Source: Gossypium raimondii
Lineage: Eukaryota > Streptophyta > Magnoliopsida > Malvales > Malvaceae
Length of the DNA stretch: 64,000 bases
Direction of reading: 5' to 3'
Assembly (NCBI RefSeq): GCF_025698545.1
Contig: NC_068576.1
Location: 55,898,094-55,962,093, forward strand
Part shown: piece after piece, positions 49,901 through 60,388 of the stretch
How positions within the stretch are numbered: position 1 is the stretch's first letter
Layout of the letters: every line of letters begins with the position of its first letter
The notes under the pieces: model-generated
Seen by the model: only the letters and a program-made list of their open reading frames with translations
Told to the model about the DNA's origin: nothing
The model's database searches: none
Program-made: the position numbers and the translations under genes

Positions 49901-50756
49901 AAACAGGAATTTAATTAGTTTAGATACTTCTCTCTCCATCGGTTCGGTTTTCTGTTGCATAAACTATAACAATCTGAAACCCTTTTATTTGGTTTATCAG
50001 GGATTATATGCAAAAGAAGGGGGTTGTTGTCTGGTTAGATGTACCTTTGGAAGCCTTGGCACAGAGGATTGCTGCAGTAGGTACTCATTCTCGTCCCCTT
50101 TTGCATTATGAACATGGCGATCCCTATACAAAGGTAGTCTGTTGCTGATTTTATTTTCTTTCCTTGTGTGGACTTGGTTTACATGGTCTAGCAAGTTTTT
50201 GACGTTCTGACCCTTTACAGGCTTTAAAACGGCTGTCTTACCTTTTGGAACTGAGGGGTAAAAATTATGCTAAAGCAAATGCCCGGGTTTCATTGGAAGG
50301 TATGAGACTATGTTATGTTTAGACGAGATTGTGTGAAGTCTCTGTTAGCTGGTTAATTGAAATGCATCAATGCTCATTTACCTTCAGCTTGTTTACATTC
50401 TTCAAAGATATGAGATACCATGTGATGTCATTGTCTTTCCTTCTTTACTTCTTTTTCCGCCATATTCTCCTTGTATCTTGACTTGTTGCTGCTGTGTTTA
50501 CGTTTATCTCTGGATGATTTTTGTTTAAACTAGTGTTCCAAAAAATTCAGAAATTGCAGGCAAACTAGGTTATAGAGATGTATCAGATCTTACTCCAACA
50601 GAGATTGCAATCGAGGTCTTTTCTTTCTCTTTGTCCTATATTTTCTCTTGTCCGATTACAATGTTTGGCTAAAGGGTATCACTGTATTGTTAGGCATTGC
50701 AACAAATTGAAGGGTATCTAAAGGAGGAAGGTGGCATGGTCATTGCTGGATTATAG
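46923..50756 (+). CDS. SK: Shikimate kinase, plastidial
   Basis: Ten coding exons: 46923-47142, 47729-47787, 48029-48083, 48173-48245, 48998-49085, 49816-49898, 50001-50133, 50221-50299, 50551-50615, 50694-50756; 305 codons in phase. Residues 1 to about 70 are Ser/Arg-rich and serve as a plastid transit peptide ([20 protein letters not shown]). The kinase core shows Walker [12 protein letters not shown] (112-122), the shikimate-binding DSD (135-137), GGG (183-185) and the lid with RPLL (224-227). It phosphorylates shikimate at C3 with ATP, the fifth step of the shikimate pathway to chorismate. Length and exon count fit plant SK1/SK2. The exon at 49816 begins with an AAG acceptor, a usable but less common AG context. 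The gene looks intact. Confidence 0.95.
48330..48660. other. Probable repeat insertion in shikimate kinase intron 4
   Basis: Intron 4 (48246-48997) is enlarged by a stretch with text such as AGCCTACAACTTATTTATATAGGCTT, shown here only in part (AACTTATTTATATAGGC), unlike the rest of the intron. No ends or coding remains could be set, so its nature is open. Confidence 0.3.
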
Positions 50757-50759
50757 TTT

Positions 50760-52405
50760 TGAAAAAGCTATAGATATGGTGATTGAATTTCGTTTTATTT
50801 GTGGCATAGCATGTCAAAATTGACCAGTTTTTTTTTCCATCTCTGCACCGTTGTAGTTTGTTTCCACAACTAAGTTGTGTAACTCCCAATGTATTGTCAC
50901 TAAGTATCATGAACATGATGCACTTGTATATGTTTGCCTAATTCATTTTTGTTTTAGTATTTTTCATGTTCATTGTACGATCTATGATTGTTCTTTCCAA
51001 CTTTTTGTCTTTTAAGGTTTGTATTTTCAGTGAGACATGTTATTTCGAGATTTAAATCGGTGATGGCGAAATTGGTAGACCTTAGGGACTTAATTGGATT
51101 AGATACTAGAGATAGAAGTTTAAGAAGTCTTGCTTCAGACTTTCAGCTCTGTAATAATATCCGCTCTGAATTTTTATAGTGGCATGAATGCCTTGGAATC
51201 AATGTTTAAAAATTTAATGTTTAGTAAATATTTTCGTTAAAAATAATAATTTAAATTTTTTTGAAAGGTTAATGGTCAAATAATATTTTTAAAAATATTA
51301 AAGATTAAATTTAACGTCAAATTGATAAAATATATAAACATATAAACGTTATACTCTTCAAATCTTATGTGCATGGATTGAACCTTTAATCTTTTAGTTG
51401 TGAATATTAATCTTTACATTTTTTTGAGCTAGTCAATTTTAATAGTATTTTTTTTCTGAAATTTGAAATTTCAGTACTAAAACCACAATTAATTCTGTTT
51501 GGTGAAGTTCTGCTATTAGTCTAGTAAGTTGTGGGTTTAGCTTATGTTCTCTAATTTCTAATTTTTGGTTTCTATATTTTTCAAATTTTGAAATTTTAAC
51601 TATAACTCAAGTCTCAAATGATAGTCACTAAATATATTAAGTAAAATAATGTGATTTTTATCTAAGTGTTATGTAAAAATAGTAAACTGACATATTTACC
51701 GTAAAAGATTTTAAAAATAATAGAAATTGAAAATGACCAAATTAAAGTAAAAAGACTAAGGTCTAATTCTCCATTGTTGTTGCGGTTGAAAAGTGATTTT
51801 TAGAAGAAAAAATCATTTTAAAAAGTACGGCAGAAAAGTGTTGTGAAAAAGTGTGATTTATTAAGTTTTGGTGTTCTTCATTGTTGTCAAAAATTGTAGT
51901 TGAAAGTTAAAATTTCTTTTTGTGGAAAATTAGAAATTAGTTAAATTATATGATATTTAAATAGTGTAATATAATGATTCATAAATTATAAATTAATCTA
52001 TTTTTCATATACTTTTAAATAATTAATATAAATAAAAATATTTTGATAATTGTTGCTCAACTATTGTATTTCATTTTAGTGAAAAACAGGTTTTGACCGC
52101 AACTTTCACCCTTAAAACTAATGGCCCGAAATCGGAACTAAGGAGACCAAATCAAGATAAAAGGCATAAGATTTGGAATCTTGTGTGTGTGTTTTTTTCA
52201 GTTTTAATCTTGTCGTGTATCTTTACAGTTTTACCCTTAGAGACTTGGAGTCGTTCATTACGGAACTTAACCTTTCCGTGTCCTGAATCGTTTCAGATCT
52301 ATAATCCCATCCGTTGGAACCCAAAGAAATCTCATGGGACGGTTCTTATTATCCTAACCCAATCTGGCCCGCAACGCTCTCACGTAAATAGTCGCCACGT
52401 GGCAT
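50760..52405. other. Spacer downstream of shikimate kinase
   Basis: Contains the SK 3' untranslated region to about 50990, a trnL-like scrap at 51063-51104, AT-rich repeat text (51200-52090) and a G-box CACGTG at 52396-52401 just before the duplicated leader. The frame over 52093-52407 is open for 104 codons but looks like no protein I know. Confidence 0.5.
51063..51104 (+). pseudogene. Plastid trnL-UAA 5' exon-like scrap
   Basis: ATGGCGAAATTGGTAGAC is identical, as recalled, to the 5' exon of plastid tRNA-Leu(UAA). The next bases CTTAGGGACTTAATTGGATT match it with small changes. The group I intron and 3' exon are not seen. It is probably an old organelle insertion, though the match is short. 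Confidence 0.4.
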
Positions 52406-52409
52406 GATA

Positions 52410-53484
52410 TCAGCCGTGACAGCGCACGGGAAACATCCGTGGGAGAAAAAGTCAAGACATTCTAGACTTACCGTCGAAATTCATTCACAACGTGTCGAAC
52501 AGTCATTGGCTGAATACAACCGCTGCGTACTTCGCTCTCTACTCACTGATTGCTCCGCCCCAGTTATTTTTAACCCTCTTCTCCCCTTCTGTACTTTCTC
52601 TCTTATTTTCTTTAGATCCAAACAGCTTATATATTTCTTTTTAGTTACTACCTATCTCTTTTGGGCTTTCTAATTTTGGCAAAATTTAAAGGAGCGGTGG
52701 AGATCCATTTCCCCCTTTTAACTTTCTTGATAAGGTTAGTACTTTCATCTAAAATCTTATCTCTTGGTTATTTGGCTGGCGAAGTTTCTTTCGCTTCTTT
52801 GGTTCTCGATTTGTGTGCTTCTTAGTAACGGGTATTTGGATCTGATGCTGATTTTATTTTTTAAAGTGCTTTTTTTTTGTATTTTTTTTGCATCTCGGTG
52901 AAGTAGAGCACATAATTTAAGTAACTGTATGTATATTCAATCTGAATTTAGGGTTTTATTACGAACAATAGGATGGATCCAGTTATTGCGTCTGTTTGTT
53001 TTGCGAGAAAATTAGGGGAAAGAAGCATTGAAAATGAAAATTGAGGTAAAAAGGAAGAAAAATTGTTAATTAAATAAATTTGTCTAATCCTCTTTATAGA
53101 TCGTTTTGGGGGTTATTCAATTCATCTTACTTTTGCAAAGATTTAAAACTATGGGATCTGTAAGTTATCTGGAATTGTCTTCATTTCACTTGGTTATACT
53201 ATATATCTTTTCCATTTTCCTCCTCTATTTACCCGTTGAGGCTTTACATGTTAACACTGAATGGAAAGCTATGTGCCTGGTTTTTACATGCTTCCAGCAT
53301 AGCCTTGACCGTTGACCTGTTGCTTATCATACAGTCACTATGAGTCCGTGACCGACTAGTACTAGTTCATCTAAGTGTCCATCTCTATTTAATTAGGCTA
53401 TGGATGCCAGATAGTTTTGTTGGTGTGTTCTTTAAGTCAAATCTATTGCTTCTTTTCAAGAGTTTCTATGGTTGAGCTGCTAAT
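52410..53484 (+). repeat. Second copy of the shikimate kinase promoter/leader block
   Basis: Runs parallel to 45731-46557: CGCCCCAGTTATTTTTAACC, TCTTTTGGGCTTTCTA, the splice donor (52734/52735, ATAAG|GTTAGT), ATTTACCCGTTGA, GGAAAGCTATGT, CAGTCACTATGAGTCC and TTTTGTTGGTGTGTT appear in the same order. Copy 2 has about 170 extra bases near 52970-53130. It stands before the single-exon gene at 54068 and may now supply that gene's promoter and noncoding first exon. Confidence 0.85.
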
Positions 53485-54067
53485 CATCAAAGATTGCAAT
53501 TTTATAATTGTTTTAGTATATCTTTTTTTTTTTTCCGTGTATAAGATGCCTCTTTTCCCATGCATGAGGGTCAGTGTAATTTGCAATGAAGTTTGGTTTT
53601 TTGTTCTGATTTCCTGTTTCACTGCAGTGACGAGGGCCATGTGAGTTGTTTGAACTGAAATACTGTTGTTGACGTTTTTCGACGGGATAAGCTTATTGTT
53701 GTTCTAAGTGTGCACAAAGATGGGTAGATGCAAGGGTTGTGGGAAATTAGGAAGGATTCTACCAAGGGATGAGCCTGTGAATCCTTACCATTCTGCATTT
53801 CTGTGTTCCCCTGTTGTTTCTGTTTGGGATTGCATTGTCCGTAAGATGAGATATTCTTGCAGACCTGAGTTTGTGTAGCCTTGATTTTATATAATTTATA
53901 TTAGGAATACGTAGCCGTCAAAGTGTTTTTTTAAAGAAAAAAAAAGGTGAAAGAGGAAAACAGATAGGTTTATAGGGAAATGTATACGATTTAGAGGAAC
54001 TCTTTTACAGAAAAAAGAAAGAATCTGAGTAAACAGAAGTGTGGGTTTAAAAGCTGTTTAAGTTTTA

Positions 54068-54673
54068 ATGGATAACAAGGGATGCAATAAAGTGCAACCA
54101 GTAGCGAGAAAAGCAAAAAAGAAACAGGTGAAGGATGAGTTGGATCGTATTAAACAGGCCGAGAAGAAAAAAAGGCGTTTGGAGAAAGCTCTTGCTACTT
54201 CTGCAGCCATCCGTTCCGAACTAGAGAAGAAGAAACAGAAAAAGAAGGAAGAACAGCAAAGGCTTGATGAGGATGGTGCTGCAATTGCTGAGGCTGTTGC
54301 TTTGCATGTCCTGATTGGTGAAGACTCGGGGGATTCATGTGAGATTATGGTAAACAAGGATGAGGGGTTCAACCGTTGGGATTGGGGAAGGAGAGCTAGG
54401 CTTCCCCATCAGGCTCACACAACCTCTCAAGGGTGGGTCGCTAATGCGTATAGTGGTGGATGCGAGTGGGCTGAGTTTGGAAGCAGTGACTGGTCCTTCA
54501 CGTATGGAGCTTGCAGAAGGGATCTACATGCACCATGGTTTGAGGATAGAGGCTGGGGAAATGAAGAACTTTCAGCTGGTCTTATAGCAGCACAGGCTGT
54601 ATCAGCGCTGCAAATCACAGAGGACGCAGAAGTAGTAGACACCATCGTGCTTGACAGAATGTTGAGAGGCTAG
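54068..54673 (+). CDS. Plant protein of unknown function with basic coiled coil
   Basis: Uninterrupted 201-codon frame from MDNKGCNKVQPVARKAKKKQ. Residues about 12-75 are a Lys/Glu-rich, heptad-like helix (ELDRIKQAEKKKRRLEKAL and SELEKKKQKKKEEQQRL), likely a coiled coil with nuclear-localisation-like clusters. Then comes an Ala-rich acidic helix (AAIAEAVALHVLIGEDSGDS), a Trp/Gly-rich middle (FNRWDWGRR, GCEWAEFGSSDWSF, WFEDRGWGNEE) and a hydrophobic C-terminal helix ending DRMLRG. I do not recognise the family; no enzyme motif is visible. The leader probably starts in the duplicated block at 52410-52734, with an intron ending near 53627 or 53862. Good codon flow, and the lack of a rival frame in its main body, support coding. 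Confidence 0.7.
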   Translation: MDNKGCNKVQPVARKAKKKQVKDELDRIKQAEKKKRRLEKALATSAAIRSELEKKKQKKKEEQQRLDEDGAAIAEAVALHVLIGEDSGDSCEIMVNKDEGFNRWDWGRRARLPHQAHTTSQGWVANAYSGGCEWAEFGSSDWSFTYGACRRDLHAPWFEDRGWGNEELSAGLIAAQAVSALQITEDAEVVDTIVLDRMLRG

Positions 54674-54679
54674 CCTAGC

Positions 54680-55740
54680 ATTTTGCTGTTGTATTTGCCA
54701 CTTTCCATGTTGCTTGCTGTCTTTTTATCTTTTATTCATAAATCTGAATAATGGATCTGTATATATATGTGATGACTTTGTCACGCATCTGGTTCTTGTT
54801 GCTTCTTTAAATATTAAACTTTGTTGCACCATACTGTCAAATGGTCTGTTTCTTGGTAGTGTTCTAATTTCCCTCCTTTTCATTTTCCCCAACATGAATG
54901 ATTTTCAAGATGCTTTTGAGGGTAAAAGTACAATGGAAGTAGTTTTATATTAGGAGTCAAATTGTATTTTATTTTTTATGTTCAAAAAATAGATAAATTA
55001 ATTATTACATCTTAGATTAAAGAGTAAACTGTTTTTGTTAAAAAATTTAACATTTTTTATGGTTCGAATTTTATTTCTATGTCGGAATGAGATATATGTT
55101 GCAGGCATTAAATTTTTAATTTAAAAGATTAATTTACTGTTTGATTTAATGTACAAGAATTAACTTGCTTATTTTTCAAAGTAATAGAAGCAAAACACAA
55201 ATGATTCCAAAAACCTTCATCTTGAGGCATGAATGAACTTGCTCTAATCGTATTGATGCTCTTGCCCCAACTTAAATGGAGGAAAGCAAAATGATCTTGA
55301 ATGATCGAGTGGCCACCATATTAAAACTGTCCCGCTTTCATCGCCAAAATAATCAAATGAATTTGAATGTGCCTACAATGCTAGACAGGTCATTTTTGTC
55401 TCAGTTTCATCATTTCAAAACTTCCTTTTTTCTCAGACAAAACAGGTTCAACTTTGGACTATATTAAACCATGCAAGTATCCAAATAAAACATCAGCATA
55501 ATCAAGCAAATAAACTATTTTAAACCAATTACTTCGGACTACTACATAAGAACGATAAAAAAAAAAAAAAAGACAGCTAGGATTCAACTTTGCTACAATA
55601 GAATAAAATATTGAAGAGAGAAGGTGAAGCTTCCAATCTATATATATGGATACATACATATACAATATACATATGTATATTAGAAATTTCGGGAATGAAA
55701 AATTGACCTTTGATTGTATCTCTGCAGAATTGACTACTTA
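54680..55740. other. Spacer between convergent genes
   Basis: Holds the 3' regions of the 54068 gene and of the minus-strand receptor kinase. A worn MITE-like patch lies at 55090-55200. No further gene was seen. Confidence 0.55.
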
Positions 55741-55743
55741 AAA

Positions 55744-58284
55744 CTATCTGCCATCCTTTGTCATCAATTGTGAAAATATTTGGCCTGTCGTTAAGTCTAA
55801 ACTACCAATCGGATCGTCTTTCTCTGTGTCATTATTACCGGATGTAGTAATAATGCTAGGTGTTGGATGATCCATTCCATTCATGTTGCCGTCTTCGGCA
55901 TCACATGGTTCGTCGGGCCCTGATTCTTGAAGCCGAAGTGCATGCTCCAAATTCCACAAGACATCACCCATAGTCGGTCTATCAACACCATAATCAGCCA
56001 AGCATTTCTCAGCTGTTTCACCATATTTCTTCAAACAGCTAGGCTTTATTTGTCCCACGAGGTTGGGGTCGATGATTTTGCCGAGCATGCCTTTTTTCTG
56101 CCACTGCATTGCCCACTCAGCTAAGTTCACCTGTTCCCTGGCAAGCAATGGGTCAACAGCGGGCCGAGCACAAAGTACCTCAAAAAGCACAACCCCAAAT
56201 GAATAAACATCAGATTTATCAGTAAGCTGCTGTCTCCGGAAATACTCGGGATCAAGATAACCGAAGCTACCCTTTACTCCGGTGCTTACATGTGTTTCAT
56301 TGAGACACGGACCGGATCTCGAGAGACCAAAGTCAGCAACCTTGGCCTCAAAATTCTCATCAAGCAATATATTGGTAGATTTAATGTCGCGGTGAATGAT
56401 ACCTTGTGCTGAACCAGTATGAAGGTAGTGAAGACCTCGAGCCGAGCCAATACATATTTCAAGTCTTTGCTTCCAAGACAATGGAGGATGTTTTAAACCG
56501 TATAAATGATTCTTCAATGGTCCGTTTTCCATGTACTCATAGACCAGTATCATTTCCGACTGTTCTTCACAATATCCAACGAGTGAAACAAGATGCCGGT
56601 GACGAATCTTTGAGAAAACAGTTATCTCAGTCTGAAACTCCGGAAGACCCTGCCTTGACCCCGGGACACCTCTCTTCACAGCAACCTTAGTATTGTCTTT
56701 AAGTACCCCTTTGTAGACCATACCGAATCCACCCATTCCAATAATCAAACTCTTATCAAAATTGTTAGTTGATGCTTGTATGTCAACAAACGGGATTCTC
56801 AAGCTACCATTAGGACCCGGAGACGTAGTAGCCGTCCCTTCAGACATTCTACTATATGAACTGCCCCCAAAAACACGTAACGGTGTCCAACCAGCACTTT
56901 CCACACGTCTCGGTGGTTTCGGTTTCTTCTTCTTGCACTTAAATATAAGCAAAACAACAGCCACACCCAAACAAACGATAACGAACCCGCCAACAACGAG
57001 ACCCACGAAAATCCAAACGTTTCCCTTCTTAGACTCACCATGCAAGCCTTTAACATTCACCAACCTCATAATCTCTGCTCCATTTAGAATAGCATTAATT
57101 CTCGAAGGAGTACTCAAATCTGAAGGTCCAACACTCACACGTATGACCCCGGAATCTTCCGAATCCACAACAAAATCTAAATAAACTGGAGAAGAAAGTA
57201 CATGAAACGTAAGCATCGACAAATCCAAATCCCTATAAGCAGCATAATCATTGATATACACATTGAAGTAGAGCTGATTAAGAGCAGGGCTAACAATATC
57301 ACAAAAATGCAACCTAACCAAATATGAAGCACCAAATGAACCTACTGGAAAATCCCAAGTGACATTGAATATACCATTCAATGTTAAATTATCTCTGTTC
57401 ATTTGCTGTGCAGTCATATAAACATTAGCTGGTGCTATTTCAGGGCTTGCACCTCCAGTTTGATAATTAGGTACATGTGTAGTAACAGCTTGTTTCGCAG
57501 CTGTTTTAAACACAAGGAACCCATCATCAGGGATCCAAGTTCTCCACAAAGTATCATTAAAAGGAGTCAATTTTAATCCCCCAACATTGATCCTATGAAC
57601 AGTCTCTAAAACTTGGGATGTTAAGTTCTTGTAGTTTTCAATCCCATTATTATTAACCAACCTAGCTCCATCATCGATTATGAAATCTTTAGGAGCTGTA
57701 AACACTTCAATTGCATTAACAAAAGCAAACCCAGAATCACTCACAGGACTAAACGTAATTTCAAGGAATTCACCATCGATTTCCAAAATATATTCTTTTA
57801 AAACCGTATTGGAAACACTAAAACCACGTACTAGCAAGAACCCATTAGCCACAACGTTGAACTTAGCAGAACCCAAGTCGAAATTTCGAGCTCGAAACGG
57901 GGAGAAATGTAGGCGTACAAAGTGAGTTCCCGTCCCGTTTTTCTTGACGATGAACTTGTAACTCGACTCGGCGGTGAAAACTCGGGCCGTACGGTACAAA
58001 ATGGGTGAATTCGGAGATGGGTTTCGGTCGGTTACTGAAACGGATCGGTCCGCCGAGAGGGAAACCGAACTGGGATTAGCCGAATCGTAGACGAAGACAC
58101 GGTTGAAAAGTGAAGCGTTGGCGTGTGATCCACAGTTGAGGAGAAATTGGTTTGTGGGGACGAAAGGTTTAGCTAAATAAAGGAGTGAAAGCAAAGTTAA
58201 AGAGAAAAGGTAAAGGCTTTGAGTAGCCATTGAAGGTAGTTTAGAAGAAGAGAGAATGGTTTTGAAGAAACTGGATTTGGCCAT
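55744..58284 (-). CDS. CrRLK1L-type receptor-like kinase (HERK-like)
   Basis: One exon, 846 codons from the first ATG (58284-58282); a second ATG at 58230 would give 828 residues and put the signal peptide (MATQSLYLFSLTLLSLLYLA) at the very start. The extracellular part (about 45-400) has a malectin-like double domain: FLLNCGSHANASLF, ARVFTAESSYKF, FVRLHFSPF, INVGG and FNVTWDFPVGSF. A transmembrane helix lies at about 421-445 with a KCKKKK stop-transfer. The kinase follows: GMGGFGMVYKG P-loop, VAVKRG lysine, HRDIKSTNILLDE (RD class) and DFGLS. The C-terminal TGQIFSQLMTKDGR is family-like. Such receptors sense wall state or RALF peptides at the plasma membrane and govern growth. Lack of introns is usual here. 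Confidence 0.95.
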   Translation of the reverse strand: MAKSSFFKTILSSSKLPSMATQSLYLFSLTLLSLLYLAKPFVPTNQFLLNCGSHANASLFNRVFVYDSANPSSVSLSADRSVSVTDRNPSPNSPILYRTARVFTAESSYKFIVKKNGTGTHFVRLHFSPFRARNFDLGSAKFNVVANGFLLVRGFSVSNTVLKEYILEIDGEFLEITFSPVSDSGFAFVNAIEVFTAPKDFIIDDGARLVNNNGIENYKNLTSQVLETVHRINVGGLKLTPFNDTLWRTWIPDDGFLVFKTAAKQAVTTHVPNYQTGGASPEIAPANVYMTAQQMNRDNLTLNGIFNVTWDFPVGSFGASYLVRLHFCDIVSPALNQLYFNVYINDYAAYRDLDLSMLTFHVLSSPVYLDFVVDSEDSGVIRVSVGPSDLSTPSRINAILNGAEIMRLVNVKGLHGESKKGNVWIFVGLVVGGFVIVCLGVAVVLLIFKCKKKKPKPPRRVESAGWTPLRVFGGSSYSRMSEGTATTSPGPNGSLRIPFVDIQASTNNFDKSLIIGMGGFGMVYKGVLKDNTKVAVKRGVPGSRQGLPEFQTEITVFSKIRHRHLVSLVGYCEEQSEMILVYEYMENGPLKNHLYGLKHPPLSWKQRLEICIGSARGLHYLHTGSAQGIIHRDIKSTNILLDENFEAKVADFGLSRSGPCLNETHVSTGVKGSFGYLDPEYFRRQQLTDKSDVYSFGVVLFEVLCARPAVDPLLAREQVNLAEWAMQWQKKGMLGKIIDPNLVGQIKPSCLKKYGETAEKCLADYGVDRPTMGDVLWNLEHALRLQESGPDEPCDAEDGNMNGMDHPTPSIITTSGNNDTEKDDPIGSLDLTTGQIFSQLMTKDGR

Positions 58285-58739
58285 GGAAGTTGATGCTTTT
58301 TTTTTTGGTAATATTTCAAGGCATTTTTGTTTTGAACCGTTCACATTCGTGCAAAGTGCTTTTTATTTTGGCTAGTATGATCCAGTGGAGCATCGACAAA
58401 TCACCTTTAAACTCATTTTCAGTTGATGCCAATAAACAATGTCAGAAAAAAACATGTACAAGAAACTTGACCTTTTTCTTTTTTTTTTTTTGTCTTCCCA
58501 CACTGCTTGCTTGCTGAAGGACGCTGAGACGACAACAAAGCTACACAAAGCTGCTCGTTTTATCAAAGTTCTCATGTTTAAACTTTAATAAGTTTTAACT
58601 TTTAACTTATGTTGTATGTTTTCACCGACTACTACATTACTTTTTTATTAAAAATAATTTAATTAATCTATGTTAAATTAAAGATTAAATTATTTTTTTT
58701 AATTTTATTCATTTTTATTATTAAAAATTGACATGATTA

Positions 58740-58955
58740 ACAGAATAATCAGATAATTACATGTGGTGTGTTATATGTACCTTACACTAACCTATAGGGA
58801 TTAGTTTTTAATAGTAAAAAATAGATAAAATTTTTAACAAGACTCATTTGTTCTTTAATCTAACATATAAGGACTAATTTATCAATTTTTGAATAAAAGA
58901 AGCAAAATACAATCTAACTCTTAATACAAAGACTTTCATAATACTTTTAAATTGA
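58740..58955. mobile_element. Partial MITE related to the one at 30375
   Basis: The right part AAAATACAATCTAACTCTTA followed by ATACAAAGACTTTCATAAT matches the right end of the 30375-30696 element. The left end is missing or too worn. Confidence 0.5.
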
Positions 58956-59174
58956 TTTGATTAATTTCAAAAATGATCTTATCAGTGTGTTACATGACTA
59001 CGTATACATAGATCACATACGACTTACACGTGATCTTATGTATCCAACATTTATCTCGAAAGATCTAACATTTATCTCGAAAGACTGTATAACTCGGTCT
59101 TTTAATACCCAAATGAAAAACTCGCTCCTTTAAAAAAATCCCCATCAAAAGTCTTCCCCTTCCCTTAGAAGACA

Positions 59175-59444
59175 ATGAACGGCTCTCGGCCTCCCATGAG
59201 CTGCCATCAACAGCCAAAACTGTATTTTCCCATCAACAACCGTATATTAGAAAATATGGAACTTTTAGCTTACTTTTTCTTCCTTATAGTAATGACAGCA
59301 TTGTGGGTTGTTTTAACTCACCCAGACATTTACCATCATAAATTAGGTATAGGTAGGAGCGTAGGGCAACCTGTGCCCTATTCATGGGAGCATTTATTTA
59401 TGCATCACATGTCTACAAATTTTTATTGCATTAGTTCAATGTAG
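59175..59444 (+). CDS. Short open frame, 89 codons, doubtful
   Basis: Starts MNGSRPPMSCHQQPKLYFPI and includes one hydrophobic span (LLAYFFFLIVMTALWVVL, about residues 30-48). A C/T-rich stretch (59131-59165) precedes it, as in leaders, but no TATA box, intron or known family was found. It could be chance in AT-rich DNA or a small membrane peptide gene. Confidence 0.2.
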   Translation: MNGSRPPMSCHQQPKLYFPINNRILENMELLAYFFFLIVMTALWVVLTHPDIYHHKLGIGRSVGQPVPYSWEHLFMHHMSTNFYCISSM

Positions 59445-60124
59445 ACCCCTTGGAGTTTTCTAAAATGGCACTGTATGAATTAAGTTTCCCCACCAAACAT
59501 ATAACATACACTGAAATATATTTATGTACAGATTTCTCAGTATAGGACCTTTACAACGGTATAGATACTGTATTACTCTCATTTGACATTATTCTTTTAA
59601 AAAAAAAGGGTCAAATGGTGGGTTGTAATTTGTAAAATAATAGATGCAAAAATCAGGAACAAACAGGTGGCTAATATGGAAAGGAAGTTGGTGGTCATGG
59701 ATGGGCTAAAATAACACGAAATCAATACGTCATTGAAGCGAGGTGGTGCTTGCCAGGCCAAGCCAGCTAAAAACCTAAAATGATTATAATAGCTTCTTGT
59801 GCACACCCAATAAGAATGTGCATGGTGGATGGTTGGCAACTGGCAACCATTTTTCTATATATTCCAAACTTAGTCATCCATTTTATCTATACATTTCCCA
59901 AGTAAATCATTGCTATGCTCTATCTTTATTATTATTTATTATAATAATTTTAAAATTTAAAAGTTATAGCAGTTTTAATTTAATAGTCTCTACAATTATG
60001 GTTGTATAATCAACTCAATTCTAATCAACTAATTAAAGTAAATTTGGAGGAGAATTCACTTATTTACATATAGTGAAATTTAAATATATGATCACAAGAC
60101 TTTAATCTTGTCATTAAATCAAGG

Positions 60125-60388
60125 TTGGAGTGTTCATGAGTGGGAAGGCTAGCTTGTCCAACTGGCCTAATTCATTTTGAGATGGGATTGGATTTAGTTT
60201 TCCAACTTGGGCTAGTCGGCTCGATTCATGTTATATTAATATTCATATGTTTTTATAATTAGATTTAAATAAAAATATTTTCATTATTTTTTAAACAATG
60301 AAATGTTCTATTTCAACAAGTTGAGCTTGGGTTTGAATTCTTTTTGAAGTTGGGCCTAAGACCGGTCAGATTCATAAACACCCCTAAC
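60125..60388. mobile_element. Worn MITE with GGRGTGTTYATGA ends
   Basis: The left end GGAGTGTTCATGAGT is inverted at the right, where the reversed text is GGGGTGTTTATGAAT. The interior has GGGCTAGTCGGCTC-like and GTTGGGCCTAAG text. About 260 bases, non-coding. The target duplication is unclear. Confidence 0.5.

Noticed and set aside
52093-52673. Open frames of 104 and 89 codons before the duplicated leader
   Set aside because: The second covers promoter and leader text shared with the shikimate kinase copy, where no such protein is kept.
54360-54587. Alternative frame inside the 54068 gene
   Set aside because: Shorter, starts internally, and has no leader; the 201-codon frame spans it.
56406-57184. 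Plus-strand frames of 94-140 codons over the receptor kinase
   Set aside because: Antisense to the kinase and juxtamembrane coding region.
58285-58344. N-terminal extension of the receptor kinase
   Set aside because: Would start at GTG; the ATG at 58282-58284 is the first standard start.
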